A stretch of DNA of 64,000 nt from Skeletonema tropicum. Taxonomy: Eukaryota; Bacillariophyta; Thalassiosirophyceae; Thalassiosirales; Thalassiosiraceae. The position numbers were made by a program, and so were the translations under genes. The stretch is from assembly GCA_037178625.1 (NCBI GenBank), contig CM074133.1, forward strand, positions 1 through 64,000. Reading direction: 5' to 3'. Below the pieces are notes generated by a model. That model was not told the origin of the DNA. It searched no databases and saw nothing but the letters and a program-made list of their open reading frames with translations. Positions 1 through 11,134 of this stretch are shown in pieces; position 1 is the stretch's first letter, and every line of letters begins with the position of its first letter.

Positions 1-139
1 AGCTGCTCACTGTATTATTATGATGAGGTGTCAATTCGTGACGCTCAATTATTTCGCGTATGCATTCCTCTGAAAGCCAGTCATATGTGCAACATTGCAA
101 TAATCCCTCCGCTAGCAATTCATCATCACTCTCGCTCAT
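1..139 (-). CDS. N-terminus of an unknown protein, cut by the window edge
   Basis: Reading leftward from an ATG at 139 the frame stays open to base 1, giving 46 residues that begin MSESDDELLAEGLLQCC and continue into a Glu- and His-rich stretch. The acidic start and the pattern of short helices resemble the N-termini of ankyrin-like or leucine-rich diatom families, but too little is inside the window to assign one. No signal peptide or membrane segment is visible. The rest of the gene lies to the left of the window. The call as coding rests only on the open frame and the composition, so it is moderate to weak. Confidence 0.4.
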   Translation of the reverse strand, partial: MSESDDELLAEGLLQCCTYDWLSEECIREIIERHELTPHHNNTVSS

Positions 140-1882
140 CGTTGGTAGAGATCGAATAGGGATACAGATTTGCTCAATTTCCAACTAAGAGCACAATAAT
201 TATTGACAACACTTGCAGCTGCAGTGCTACCAAAAATGATAACATCAGGTCGTCTGCTCAGGATAACAAGAGAGACCGAACACCGAACCAACGGTAAACC
301 GAGTTATGAAGGAGTTTAGCACACAAACCAACAACCGTGGCAACGATCCACACTCCACACCACAGCCGGGTTTCTGTGATGTGTTATGTGCCCTGATCAC
401 AGCCCCGCCCCCGCCCCCCCCCCTTCTTCGTCTGCCAGGTTCATCCCGCCAGGATATAGTTGAGAGCCGAACGTCATTTGAATGTCTTTTTGACTGATGA
501 GTCTACATAAGTATATTTACATTACAAGAGCAGCAGGTGGCAGCCTTGCCGATGGATGCTGTGCTTGAATTTGAATCGATCATTAGATGAAGCTTGACGC
601 CGCAATATTGTAGTTTTATATGCTTTAATTGGCCATCACACTCATGTGAGGTGAATCCTTGCTGTCTTACGAACAGCATACTAAAAGCTAGTTATTTCCT
701 TGCTAAAAGCAAGGTTGATCCTTGCTACGTGGATTCATTTGTGACATCATATCAATGAACGGTAATCGGACGACACATCATTGGCGCAGCAAATTTGTCA
801 GAATTCACAATTTCAATCTAAAGAGACGAAGACCGACGACTCACACCAGCTGCATTCATCCACAAAGAAGTCAGTCAGCTGCATCCATCCATCATTGTGC
901 AACGTGGTATTTTTGTCAGTTGTTAGTTTCATCCATCTTCCACTAAAGCAGAGGGAATGATGAATGAACTTCGAGCATTGGAGGCCCTGCACTTGTCCCT
1001 CGGGCAAGCCATGGAACGGTGTGAAAATAATTCTCTCATACGCAGTAGCAGTAGCGGTAACGAAGAACGACTCTACAAAGCTGCAGAGGAAAATTATTGT
1101 GTCATTTTGATCAGGCCCGAGATACAATAAATAAATACAAAAAAGCTGCAGAAATGATACATTCAAAGCTGTCGAAATCATCTTCACAGGTCACTTATGG
1201 TACTGATGTAGAGAAGTAGCACTTGGAGATGATTGCCATGAATCGAGAACATATCAATGGCTGTGTTAAAACTTTATGACCATTCGATATCGAGGGGTGT
1301 CGATCTAATCCGTCTCATGTAATAAGTAGCAGCTAAGAATTAAGTATGTCATGATAAGTTAAGACCAAGACTTCTTTTCTCGTACCAACTTAAACTTCAA
1401 CATCACTCGGTACTCGAACTGTCCACCGAAATCACTCACAAAAAATCAATCATGCCGAACCGCATCTCTTCTGCCGTTAATTCAATCATGCCGACCAAAA
1501 GCTCTCAGAGCTTTCATTCAATCATGCCGACAGACGGCATCATGAAGAGCTCTCACAGCCATTCATTCAATCATGGATGGCAAATCGCTGTCTCAAGCCA
1601 CTTGCCGCTGCTTGCAGAGCTCATAATTTTTCATTTCGAAAACTGTCAACATCATTCACTACCAAACCACCATGTCGGCCGATTCTCCGCTCTTCGCTCG
1701 CCGGCCGCTTGCTATACTGCCGCCGCCTCCCAACAACGTTCACCCACAAGCATCGCCACCGCCTTGAAGCAGGCTCCGCCGCTAACGACTGCAACCGATG
1801 ACCGATGATTACAGGTGAGTAACAACCGATTCATGATCCCCTGTCCGAATTTGATGGTGATGGCTGATTGAGCAACAACTTC
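140..1882. other. Gene-poor stretch with small repeats
   Basis: No convincing gene is seen. A cytosine-rich run lies at 402-423. At 1448-1576 the phrase TTCAATCATG recurs four times within 130 bases, and a near-perfect palindrome sits at 1498-1514 (AAAGCTCT, one base, AGAGCTTT). The open frames here are short, overlap one another on both strands and have no recognisable domain. Confidence 0.5.
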
Positions 1883-2079
1883 AGCGCCGAGGAAAGCCGG
1901 CGCTATACAAATTGGCCCAGAACCGTGGAAGCCGGTGCTATACAAATTGGCCCAGCACCGTGGAAGCCGGTGCTTTACAAATTGGCCCAGGGCTCAGTCC
2001 CAGCACCGAGGCAAAGCCGGTGCTATACAAATAAGGCCCATCGCCGAGGAATGCCGGCGATTAATTAAATTGGCCCAGC
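1883..2079. repeat. Array of five short hairpin units with covarying stems
   Basis: Five units of about 36 to 48 bases follow one another. Each has a 7-bp inverted repeat around a 7 to 9 base loop, then a conserved tail reading roughly ATACAAATTGGCCCA. The stems are AGCGCCG/CGGCGCT in unit 1, AGAACCG/CGGTGCT in unit 2 (one mismatch), AGCACCG/CGGTGCT in units 3 and 4, and ATCGCCG/CGGCGAT in unit 5. Stem bases change in both arms together, which suggests the fold rather than the sequence is kept. No gene is tied to the array. It could be an RNA element, a transposon end or a regulatory array. Confidence 0.8.
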
Positions 2080-2835
2080 TTTTCTTTGCGCCTTCGGGTG
2101 TACTCGATTTGGGGTTCCGAGAGAGATAGTAACGGTCGGTTTCCAAGGTTGGTCACGGCGGCCTTCGAAGGTGCTGACAGGCTTAAACAGAGTGTCCGTC
2201 CTCCTCAGGGAAAGATTGGCACAGTTCCTTTAGGGTTTGCTAGACCATAAATCCGTCGCTAAACTACCGTTCGATCTCGTTGAAAAGCACCCCACCAACA
2301 TTTTTAAATCTTTGTTTTGTTTGTTTGTTTGCTGTCTCTTTGTATTTTGTATCTCTAATGAATCTTTGTTTTGTTTCCTATTTCTAAAAACAGTGCTTTG
2401 TAGTTCATGTAGAGGCACTCTCTTCGCAAGGCGTATCGCAAGCTACACATCCAGCGTCTATACATCCACCGCAACTCGGACCAAGCAGAGACTCTTGACG
2501 GAAGGCCTTTACGAGCAGGGCAGAAACAAGACGGCAAGTTTAGTTTGAGCAGTCGAGCAGGGCCTTCTCTCAAGTTGCGACCATCGCCGTCGCGTGTCTT
2601 ATGGCACATTATTTGCTGCCTTCTTCTAGAGATGGAGAGACGGGATGATTGGAAATTGACGTTTTCGTCTCCATCGGTCGTAGGAATGAGTCTTTAGATA
2701 AACAGGGGCGCGCAGAATGGTGCGATAGTGGTGGCGTGCAGCGGTGTATGTGGCGGGTTCAGCGCGGGCCCTCGGGGCCTGTAAAGTATTGTGTCGTCAT
2801 CTTGCTGTTGGCCATTTGCTGTGTGGCTTGTCAGT
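2080..2835. other. No gene recognised
   Basis: Short overlapping open frames occur on both strands around 2230-2840 but none has a recognisable domain or a credible splice pattern. T-rich tracts (TTTGTTTGTTTG) occur near 2310-2335. Confidence 0.5.
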
Positions 2836-2977
2836 AGTCTTTATACAACGGAATTCGGCTATAAAGTTGCTCTGCAATGACGTTGGCCTTAATTGGTATA
2901 ATTGTGCTGTGCACAATTTTACCAATTAGTCTCTTTACAATAGAATACGGCTATAAAGTTGCTCTGCAATGACGTTG
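2836..2977. repeat. 50-bp direct repeat flanking a perfect-looking hairpin
   Basis: Bases 2836-2885 and 2928-2977 are two copies of one sequence (key words CGGCTATAAAGTTGCTCTGC and AATGACGTTG) with a few substitutions. Between them, 2891-2906 and 2912-2927 form a 16-bp inverted repeat with one mismatch and a 5-base loop, starting AATTGGTATAATTGTG. Similar TTTTAC-ended words recur near 4650, 4960, 6110 and 6230, so this may be one member of a dispersed short palindromic family. Confidence 0.7.
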
Positions 2978-2980
2978 TCA

Positions 2981-4109
2981 ATCTTTATCAATGTGAAAAG
3001 AAATGTCTTGAATGCAATAAGCCACGAAGTCCTTATTACAAGCTAGGAGTTTTTCCAGATGATGGTAGTAAGCAATATAACCGAACTCTTTATGATTCAT
3101 TAATTACGAGTTTCGGTGGAGCTTAGCCACCTTCATCAGCGGTTCTAATTGCGTGGAGACAGGCCACAAAAAATTTGAATCAAAAGGTCTCAAGAATGAG
3201 AAAAGGCGTGGTAGCTGTCATTGTTCTAACGGTCGTAAGTTTTGTTGGCGTTTCGTGGGCGTGGGCCAGCGTACAAGGCATATCTTTTCCATCGGGGAGA
3301 TCCAAAGTAGCGAGCAAATTACTTCCGGAACTTCAACTTGAAGTGTTGGGATTTTCCCCCCTCCTATCCCCGCTGAAATGCCCATTTTGATTGTCATTTA
3401 GATGCTATATCTTATGATTTAGATCTAAAAATCGCTTGATTTGTGCTAAAAAGGACTTTTCCAGGCTAATTAAGTCAGATTGTCGATGAGCTTCTTCGTT
3501 CTTTCCGGTGTGCATCCCCGTCACCCTCTATTTTCTTAATTTTTTCTCTGAGTGACGTGGTAAACTTCGTTACTTAAGGAATTAGTACACTTGATTCCAA
3601 TCGTCTTACGTCACAAAGTACCAGAAGTCAGGTGTTGGCAAAATCCAATGAACAAAAAAGTATTTAAGTTCATGCAGCAAGTACTCAGGTCGACATTGGC
3701 TCAATTACATTATCTGCCGAGTCGTCTATTGATGCAAGTCTAAATAGACGCCGACGTTGGTTGCCGACGTGTTTGCATTTGAATAACTGCCGATCTTTGG
3801 CCACGTACTGATCAATACGTCAGTTCTTAACTCCACGTCGACGTCTTGTGTTGAGCTGAATCTTTTTGTCGACGTGTTGTCGATGTGTTGAACCACAAGA
3901 TCTTGTGTTGCCGACGTAGCTTACGAAGGAACTCGTTTACTTCATGACGTGGTTGGTTATTGATTGCATTGTTCTCTGCTGATTATTGCGCTGGTGCGTT
4001 GGCGGCGGTTATGTAGGCAGTTTGTACGTTGTCGAGCCGTTCAACAGCTCTCATAAATTATGCATTGCATCATTTACATCATCACATTTCTACATTGTCC
4101 GAATAAATA
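2981..4109. other. No gene recognised; repeated GACGT words upstream of the next gene
   Basis: No supported coding region. From 3740 to 3930 the words CCGACGT and GTCGACGT recur many times and a palindrome ACAAGATCTTGT lies near 3896. This is the upstream region of the gene starting at 4110 and may hold its promoter, but that is inference. Confidence 0.4.
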
Positions 4110-4889
4110 ATGAAGTTTGGCAACACAAATCCAGTTATATCCACCGTTGGTAGTAATGGTAAGGGCTTCCGTGCCGTGCGGAATCGGAGCAATGTCGATG
4201 CACGTCTTACTTCGTCAGGGGTCAAGACTGCCGCTAAACCGTCGGCTCCTGTCATTGCATTGAGCGTAACAGACATCAATTGGCGTTTGGTGCGTACCGA
4301 CGATCGTATCTTCTTGCTGCTAGCGTCTGTTGCATTAGGCGATGGGTTTGACGTTGCCAAGTTGGAGAAGGAACAACTGCTCTTTTCTGCTCTTTCCGTC
4401 TTTGAAGTCGGGTCAATCAAGTACATCCTGAATGAACTGTCTGAACATTACCCGAATGTCCCAGTTGGTAAGACTGATTCTACTGACAAAGATGATCTGG
4501 TGTCTGCAGCGGTCAACTTCTTAATGTTTGCCGCTATTGCTCAGAAAGGAGGTACAAGCCAAGCGCCGTACACTTCAAATTGTGAGCATTTTTGGTAAGA
4601 GAGAAGGTTAAATTTCGTGTGGTTCAATGATTTTGGTATTTTTGTTCATTGTACAGTTTTACAAATTCTGTCTTTCCTTTTTACTTACAAGTTTTTTTTC
4701 AACCTTCAACTTCACACCAGTGATGAGAACGGGAAACTTGTACTTGAAGACAAAACTCATTCGGGCTCCCGTGATCAACCTGTTCAAGATGATGATGAAC
4801 CGGATTTGTCCGAGAAAGGTGCTGTCACGAAAAAGTCTAAACCGGTACCTGTCGGAGAGAAGGCCTCTCCTGATTCAACTATCATGTGA
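4110..4889 (+). CDS. Unknown two-exon protein
   Basis: Exon 1 runs 4110-4594 and exon 2 4721-4889, joined across a 126-base intron that begins GTAAGA and ends CACACCAG after a pyrimidine-rich tract. The join is in frame and gives 217 residues. The middle part (VRTDDRIFLLLASVALGDG and following) looks like a compact helical domain. The second exon encodes a highly charged, probably disordered tail rich in Asp, Glu and Lys. I recognise no family. The stop TGA at 4887 overlaps a good donor-like GTGAGT, so a further exon is possible, but the obvious downstream acceptors run quickly into stops. The helicase fragment at 5009 lies 120 bases downstream on the same strand. The two might be parts of one decayed mobile element, but nothing proves it. 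Confidence 0.5.
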
Positions 4890-5008
4890 GTTTATTTTGT
4901 GTGCATGTGCACTGCCGCACTAAGTATCGCTTGCTTATTGAATCATTTTAGTATAATCGATCACTGAACAATTTTACCTAATAAACAAATGCAACTGCCT
5001 ACGTAGAC

Positions 5009-6094
5009 ATGCTGATCAAAACACACGAACGACTGAAAGTACCAATAGCTAGGCTCAGGTGTCAATTCAGCAGCAGGATGGCGGGCAATAACACAGCATA
5101 CCAGTCGCACTTTTACGGCAGGAGGCTATTCTACACCTTTGATGTGTGCGTAGGTGCACATGTTTGCTTGGAGTCAGCCAACATCGATCCCAACTCAGGA
5201 TTGTACGTCTCAGCTATTGGGGTAGTAGTCGAGATCGTTTACGATAAGGATCGCTCCATTGGACCAAACAGTAAAGGTGAGGTTAGCCTACCGAAGTACA
5301 TTGTTGTGGATTTCCCTACATACAAACCACCACCAGGCGAGGACCCATGGGACAAGAACAACCCAACGGTGAGTAAAAGTTGACACACGAAAGACACAAG
5401 ACAATTGCCACTCTCTGCGAAAACACTACTAACTCATTTCATACTGATACAAATGCATCCTACCCCAACTTATTGCGCACAGCACGTGCCAATCCCACCC
5501 TACGAGCAGATTTGCAACAGGGGATGCTGCACCGCATTATTCATGCCATTGCAAATTGCCTACGCCATCACCATTCACCGCTGTCAAGGACTCGAAGCTG
5601 GATTCGACAAAGGAGACCGCTGGAACCGCATGATAATAGATCCAGCAGATGAGTTGTGGGAGATTAGCAAGTTTCTTGGAACAATGTACGTGGCTACCAG
5701 CAGAGGCAAAACACTTGGCTCCAAAGATCAAGCATACCCGTCGGACAGTGCCATATACTGGACCGGAAGCAACATTTCAACGAACCGATTAAAAAATTGC
5801 AAGAGAAAGCAAAATGGCCAGTTCTGCGAATCGTACAAGAAGCGAGCAAATTGGGTGAAATACTTGGAGGGGAAGGCAGAAGAGTCGAAGACAAGGTATA
5901 GCAAGAGAAAGTTGGAAGAAATCACAGAAACATCGTACGCAGCAGCAATCAAGGGCAATTTCATCAAAGACAGGACAGACCTGACAACCAGGATTACCAA
6001 CATCATAACCAACCCGAACAAGAAGTGGAAAGAAGCGAAGAAGGATCATGAAATCCCAAGTGATTACTTCGCAGGATCTTCATCTGGTGATTAG
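5009..6094 (+). CDS. PIF1-like DNA helicase, C-terminal fragment
   Basis: Exons 5009-5368 and 5483-6094 join in phase 0 across a 114-base GTGAGT...GCACAG intron, giving 323 residues. The first exon carries the region before the last helicase motifs, with FDVCVGAHVCLESANIDPN and SAIGVVVEIVY matching the PIF1 pattern of a hydrophobic strand, GA-V-ML, N and G-V-V. The second exon carries the motif VI region (AYAITIHRCQGLEAG, then GTMYVATSRGKTLG), where PIF1 enzymes have AITIHKSQG and YVALSR. The Walker A and B half of the helicase is missing. Either an unrecognised upstream exon exists or, more likely, this is a truncated copy such as diatom genomes carry in Helitron-like and PIF1 expansions. 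The tail after residue 210 is very Lys-rich. It is probably not an active helicase by itself. Confidence 0.75.
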
Positions 6095-6260
6095 TAAAAT
6101 TGATCACTGCACAGTTTTACAAAACAGACACTTTCTCAACACAAAGAATACAACAACTCAATTAAGCGTCTGCATCTGGTGATCAGTAAAACATCTGCAA
6201 GCGCACGATTCGATATATCAAGCACAGTTTTACAAAAAGACATTTTCTCGTGACGAAGAA
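6080..6260. repeat. Tandem duplication overlapping the helicase stop codon
   Basis: The sequence CATCTGGTGATTAGTAAAA at 6081, containing the helicase stop, followed by CACAGTTTTACAAAA and an ACTTTCTC stretch, recurs about 92 bases later at 6173 with substitutions and a small insertion. Each copy contains a short imperfect palindrome with GTAAAA and TTTTAC ends. It seems to be a local duplication of the 3' end of the helicase fragment. Confidence 0.6.
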
Positions 6261-7221
6261 AGACAAAAACTAAATCGACTAACGCCCGTGTAAAACCTGT
6301 ATTTCTTTCTCGTACAGACCGATTTAGATGCTCAAAAAGCGCATCTAGTACAGTCAATTTCTCGCTTTCAACAGGTACTTCTTGCTTTCTACATAGGAAC
6401 ACATACAGATCCTACGCCGGTAGTCTCTACCGAGGACTCTACGTGTCCCTAAAGTAAACCTTCTCACTAAAAAACACATGTACTGATTCCTACCTATAAC
6501 TCTGTAGAATAATGGGGGTGAAAAATAATGAATTTTCCCACCTGTAATAGAAGGGCACCTGCGGCCCCCTATTACGCTGCTCTGCACTCCATGAACGGGG
6601 GCCCCGAGGGCCGATAATGTGTCTCATGTTTGTCAGATGTAAATAATAAGTCCAATTCCACTGCTAGCTTGATCTTATGCTATCCCTCTTGATATCCACT
6701 CAACAAGTGTGTGCGTCACGCTCAGTTCCAATACACATCACTCGATCATATCGTCCTCGTCTCTACTTGTTGCGTTGATTGTCTGCGGCAAAGAGTATCG
6801 AGAGTGGAAGCTCTCTCTAGAGTGCAGCAGAGTGAAACTTCCCTCCGACAAAAATGACACACATGACTTCGCCAATGATTCCTTGACTTTACTTATCTCG
6901 ACTGAGACATTTACATTGATTTATCACTAAGACGATACATAGGCGTAACAATTGATGACATCCAGCCAAGCCGCCTACCCTTCTCAATGCCCCTCGCCGC
7001 ACCACACAACAACTGCTCCACTAACGTCACGCTAAAAATACTTGACGCATATCCGAATGCAGCACAAGAGAAGGATTTGCAGTCTTCTGCTTCCATGGCG
7101 GCGATTGTGGCGGTAGATGATGAGTTTCAATGATGTTATCCGGAGAGTTTGTGGGTTCTGGATGATAGTGGGCGGACTGCAATGGAGCTGGTGTAGATAT
7201 TGCAGCTGATCATGATGCAAG
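6261..7221. other. No gene recognised
   Basis: Open frames of 60 to 90 residues occur on both strands (for example leftward from 6402 and 6587) but lack domains and overlap each other. Nothing else stands out beyond a GGGGGCCCCGAGGGCC stretch near 6596. Confidence 0.4.
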
Positions 7222-7707
7222 ATGATGATGATGATGAGGAGGAAGGACGTCAAGTGGTTTAACTTTGTATTTATTTATGAGATGAAGCGTGAGGATGATT
7301 TAGAGACAAAAGTGGAGAAAGAGCAGTGTCATGATGAGCAGAGTCACAATGATGAGCAGCATCAATATCAACAACAGCTAGAGCGGCATACGTCGAAAGA
7401 ACTAGCGAGGAGAGAAAGTAAGCAGCAACAGCAGCAACAGGATGAGTACAAGTCCATCTACTACTTGCTTTCTCAGGGAATCGCTCCAACGAGCACTATT
7501 CCACAGGCAGTGTCGACAGAGTCAGATTATCAGTCGATCAAAGAGGCCATGAGTAAAGTGTGCTCCATAAAAACAGAGGGAAGAAATTGTGACGATCAAC
7601 AAGGTTCTGTAAACAAAGACAAGTCTCTTGGAATCGCTCCAGCGACTTCAATTCCACACATGCAGTGTCGACAGAATCGGGTCAACCCTCCGTCAAAGAG
7701 TCCATGA
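7222..7707 (+). CDS. Low-complexity Gln/Glu-rich ORF, doubtful
   Basis: An open frame of 161 residues begins in an ATG microsatellite and is dominated by Gln, Glu and His. It contains two related blocks, LGIAPATSIP near the end and QGIAPTSTIP about 45 residues earlier, so the second part looks like an internal duplication. The DNA of the second block keeps similarity to the first beyond the point where its reading frame has shifted by one base. The terminal residues therefore come from a different frame than in the first block. This may be a decayed gene or a chance frame in repetitive DNA. Confidence 0.25.
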   Translation: MMMMMRRKDVKWFNFVFIYEMKREDDLETKVEKEQCHDEQSHNDEQHQYQQQLERHTSKELARRESKQQQQQQDEYKSIYYLLSQGIAPTSTIPQAVSTESDYQSIKEAMSKVCSIKTEGRNCDDQQGSVNKDKSLGIAPATSIPHMQCRQNRVNPPSKSP

Positions 7708-9868
7708 GCTTCAGTATTTTCCATTAGAAAAGAGGGTAATAGAGTCAGAGAAGCTGAGAGCTGCACTCGCGCGGGCGATCTAGTGATCCCTTTAGGATGA
7801 AGAGGACCCCGGGACTGTAGCCTGCCGGAGTACCTTGGTTATTCGAACCCTGTCAGCATCTTGAGTGACGTCCCCCGCCCATATTTCCCCAAAGAATTTG
7901 ATGTCAATAGCGATAGATTCTTGTTGACATGTCTTTATTTTTCGTTTCGAGTCATCTTTCTAACAACACATCTTCCTGCCCAACTTGACATCTTCGTAGT
8001 TCCTACTTCCATTGTGACTCAAGAGCAGTTCAACGTTTACATCTCTGAGCACACTTTTCACCACACACGGCATAACACAATCGACACGACCAGCTACCGT
8101 CCATTCATCCACCGCTATTTGGACCAAGCACAGCCTGTTGACGTGCAGACTTCGTGTTGTTCGAGCAGTTGAGGGCCCACCATATCCTGTCACACCTGAC
8201 ACCAAGTAGCGCTCCAAAGGCAAAGCCCATTGCATATCGGGTATCATTTGACACATTTGCAGCCTCTCTATCTCTCTAGCGGAATGATAGGGGATCGGCG
8301 TTTCCGCCTTCACAGATGGGGAGTGAGGTGTAGTTACATAATGTCTCTCATTGTTTCTATGAAAGATGTAACTAGTTTATGACACTGCTTTTAGTACCAA
8401 GTATGCGAGTCCAATGCGATCTTGATCTTCGCTCTCTTGAAATTCACTCATGCAAGTGTTGTCACTCTCACTCTAAGTCTCAGAGTGAATGTACTTGCTT
8501 CTATTGCTATTGTGGCACTTGCTCAATCCACTTCATGTCTATTTGTTGCTTTCACTTCTTATCCCTCCACTGAAATTAAAGCAACAATGTTCAAATAGGC
8601 GCTACCAACAAAGTGATTCCACCGCTCCTCCTTTTTACCATAATATTTTACATCACAAATCATTCGCTGCTATTTCCTCACTGTGCTTCCTCACTTCGAG
8701 ATGCACCATTTTCAATGTCCTTGGCAGCGGCGGCGGCACAATTGGACGACTTGTTTGTGTTGCTACCAATGCCGGCGTCGCCTACACTGCTGCTGCTGTT
8801 TTGTTGCTTTATGGATAGAGAAACAAGAGTGAGAGGTTGTTGTGGTCTCATCGTCCTTCTAGAGGTACATGTCATCCAGATGTGTGAAAGATGAAGAAGT
8901 GATTTCCTTTCGCTCTATCAGGTTTGGTGGCCAAATTTTACTTCAATTAAGAGAATTTGTGATAATGAAGTGGGCAGCGTTGTGTTGTATGTCTCATCCT
9001 CTGACTATGTTTAGTCATCCAGACGTATGAAAGATGTCGAGAGTTCAACCTGCTGATCCTCGTTTGACTCCGTCTTCATGAGATTGAAGATGAAACCTTC
9101 CACACGTCTATCGTAGTGGTCCAATTTTGCGCTGCTGAGCCGAGTGCAATGCTTCCCGCCCACACGAAGACTTCAATCTGCTGAGACTAGGAGATTGGCT
9201 CCAGCTCGATTCAAATCCATTCATAGTGAATTGGTCTCTGTGTAGAAGTAGTCAGTCCTCTCCTGAGATGACGAGTAATACATATACATAAAGTGATGGA
9301 TCTTCTACTATCAGTGTTGAACTGCTACTTAAGTATTGAGGCACAGATCACGTATGAACCATATCATTGTGCCAAACACAAACAAGGCATCGTCTCGCGG
9401 CATCTCCCTCTGCAATTGAGGGTGCTCTGCAGCCTGCAGCGGCGGGGTATGTTCTTTCCATCTCAGGACCCGTTTGCAGGGACAACCATACACTGCTCCT
9501 TTTGATCCTGGTCGGCATAGGGGGGAACATAGTGCGTCTAATACGACTGATGATGCGGTGGATCGTGTTGGAATTAAATCGTCAAGTGAGGTGAGAGACG
9601 ACTTGATGCAAGCTGAGTAGGACGAAGGAGAAGGAATAGTGGTACTTGGTACCTACTCTCCCACTGTTGGGACACGTAAGGAAATCTCATGAGACAGCAG
9701 CATTAGCTATTGACACTATGTACTACCCCATTCAATGATTGATCGCAATGCCACTTTTAATAACTGGCATGCTCACGTTCAACAAAAGAGCCCTAAATAT
9801 GCTAGAAGAGAGAATATGGAAGCAGTGTAGGCGCATACACGCCAGCTGAAAGAGAGGCGGTAACCGTT
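7708..9868. other. No gene recognised; dispersed repeat fragments
   Basis: No supported gene. The words TCATCCAGA...GTATGAAAGATG occur twice, near 8870 and 9015. The segment GTTGTGGTCTCATCGTCC followed by TCTAGA at about 8838-8865 is also found near 15826, so a dispersed repeat family has left fragments here. A GCG/GGC trinucleotide patch lies near 8725. Confidence 0.45.
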
Positions 9869-10253
9869 CGAAGTTCAATGGGTCACTAGTCACTAGAAGC
9901 GGCTCATGCGCATATTGCCGACGATAGATACGATGTGGTGGAATGTGGTGCTGCAAGCATGCCCCAGTTGGACCTCTCTTATCAGCTATGGTATGACATC
10001 GTAGCATCCATTCTACGAGCGAGATCTGTCTGAGCAGCGCTTATATGCTTGTTCACTATCACTGCGAAGTTTAATGGGTTACTAGGAGCGGCTCGTGCGC
10101 ATATTGCCGACGATAGATACGATGTGGTGGAATGTGGTGCTGCAAGCCAACCCCAATTCGAAATCTCTTATCAGCCACAACATTGTAGCATCGTATCCAA
10201 GTGTGCAATCCGTATGAGCAGCGCTTATATGCTTGTTCACTATTACTAAAAAG
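9869..10253. repeat. Tandem duplication, unit about 196 bp
   Basis: Unit 1 (9869-10064) and unit 2 (10065-10253) share long identical stretches such as GCGCATATTGCCGACGATAG and GCGCTTATATGCTTGTTCAC, with substitutions and small indels elsewhere. A third start, ACTAGAAGCGACTCATGCGC, appears near 10284 before the sequence changes. No coding potential is seen. Confidence 0.8.
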
Positions 10254-10311
10254 TTTAAAATTTCTGTTACATATATAATAGGTTACTAGAAGCGACTCAT
10301 GCGCAAAGAGA

Positions 10312-11134
10312 GATTCTTTTGTTAGTCATTCAATCATAAGATCTCAGGAAAAAGCTCTCTAGCAACTTTCTATCTTTCATCTTCGTGTCGTTCTCCGCTG
10401 TGGTAGGTAGCTCGCGCCCACGCAACTATTCAGTTTCAGTTTGTCCGCACGGTGGCGGCAGGCTCAGCTAGGCCTCTAGCTCTAGAGAGGTAGGGGGCAA
10501 TTTCACGAGAGACAACGCTTGATACGATATGTTAGTTGCTCGACTGTAACACAGCACTTGGCGGCATTAGGTCATCTACCAAGCTATAGCATAGCTGGTA
10601 GAGATAGATGTGTCACGTCTATGCAATCCTGATCTGCTTCTATGCTATCGTAGGCAAGTGTTTTGGGCCACTACGCTACAAGCGGCTCATTGCTACAGTG
10701 ACAACGTTTGATACGATAGATGAAGTATCATCAGGAGCATTGGCTAATGCCTCTCCAACACACAAGACTGTACCTTACGCTGAAGAATCTTGACCTCCTT
10801 ACTACTTTCAAAGCACACAGACTCAGCACATTCTACGGGCTTGTCCTGCTGACAACAATAGACATCTTCAAATGACCAGTCTCTTCATCGTTGCCCCCTT
10901 CGAAGTAGAGAAGAGAAGTTTTGCCATTGTTTGTAGGTAAGATGCGACGACTCAAGCGCAAGTCAAGTTCCACCATGAAGGTGAATGTGAATATGAGGGT
11001 GGGGCTGGGGCTGGGGCTGGGATGCCACCTCTTGCGTTTCAGAACGTCCTTGAAGGCAAAACGTGCGACCCCATGGAGCACGAATTGACAGTGGGACTCA
11101 TAGTGGATATGGATGCTTCGTAAGAAAGGAGGAG
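10312..11134. repeat. 823-bp direct repeat, copy 1
   Basis: This segment is nearly identical to 11689-12511 in the same orientation, 1,377 bases away. Differences are few: single substitutions, GGTAGCTCGC against GCAGCTCGC, and GGAGCATTGG against GGAGATTGG. It contains a hairpin at about 10577-10602 (CTACCAAGCTAT / ATAGCTGGTAG) and a triple GGGGCT motif near 11007. A leftward open frame of about 100 residues (ending ...HLKMSIVVSRTSP) is shared by both copies, but it has no known domain and its upstream part differs between copies. I do not call it a gene. Confidence 0.9.

Noticed and set aside
1883..2079. CRISPR-like or coding repeat (frames at 1868-2129)
   Set aside because: Spacing is short and spacer sequence is conserved; the open frames only exist because the unit length is a multiple of three in places.
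4885..5010. Splice from the 4110 gene into the helicase fragment using GTGAGT at 4886
   Set aside because: The phases do not match at the available acceptors and a stop appears within about 15 codons.
7790..7870. tRNA gene suggested by TATTCGAACCC
   Set aside because: No acceptor stem or anticodon arm could be folded around it on either strand.
8379..8894. Overlapping leucine-rich ORFs
   Set aside because: They are mutually overlapping in different frames and contain trinucleotide-repeat sequence that makes long frames by chance.
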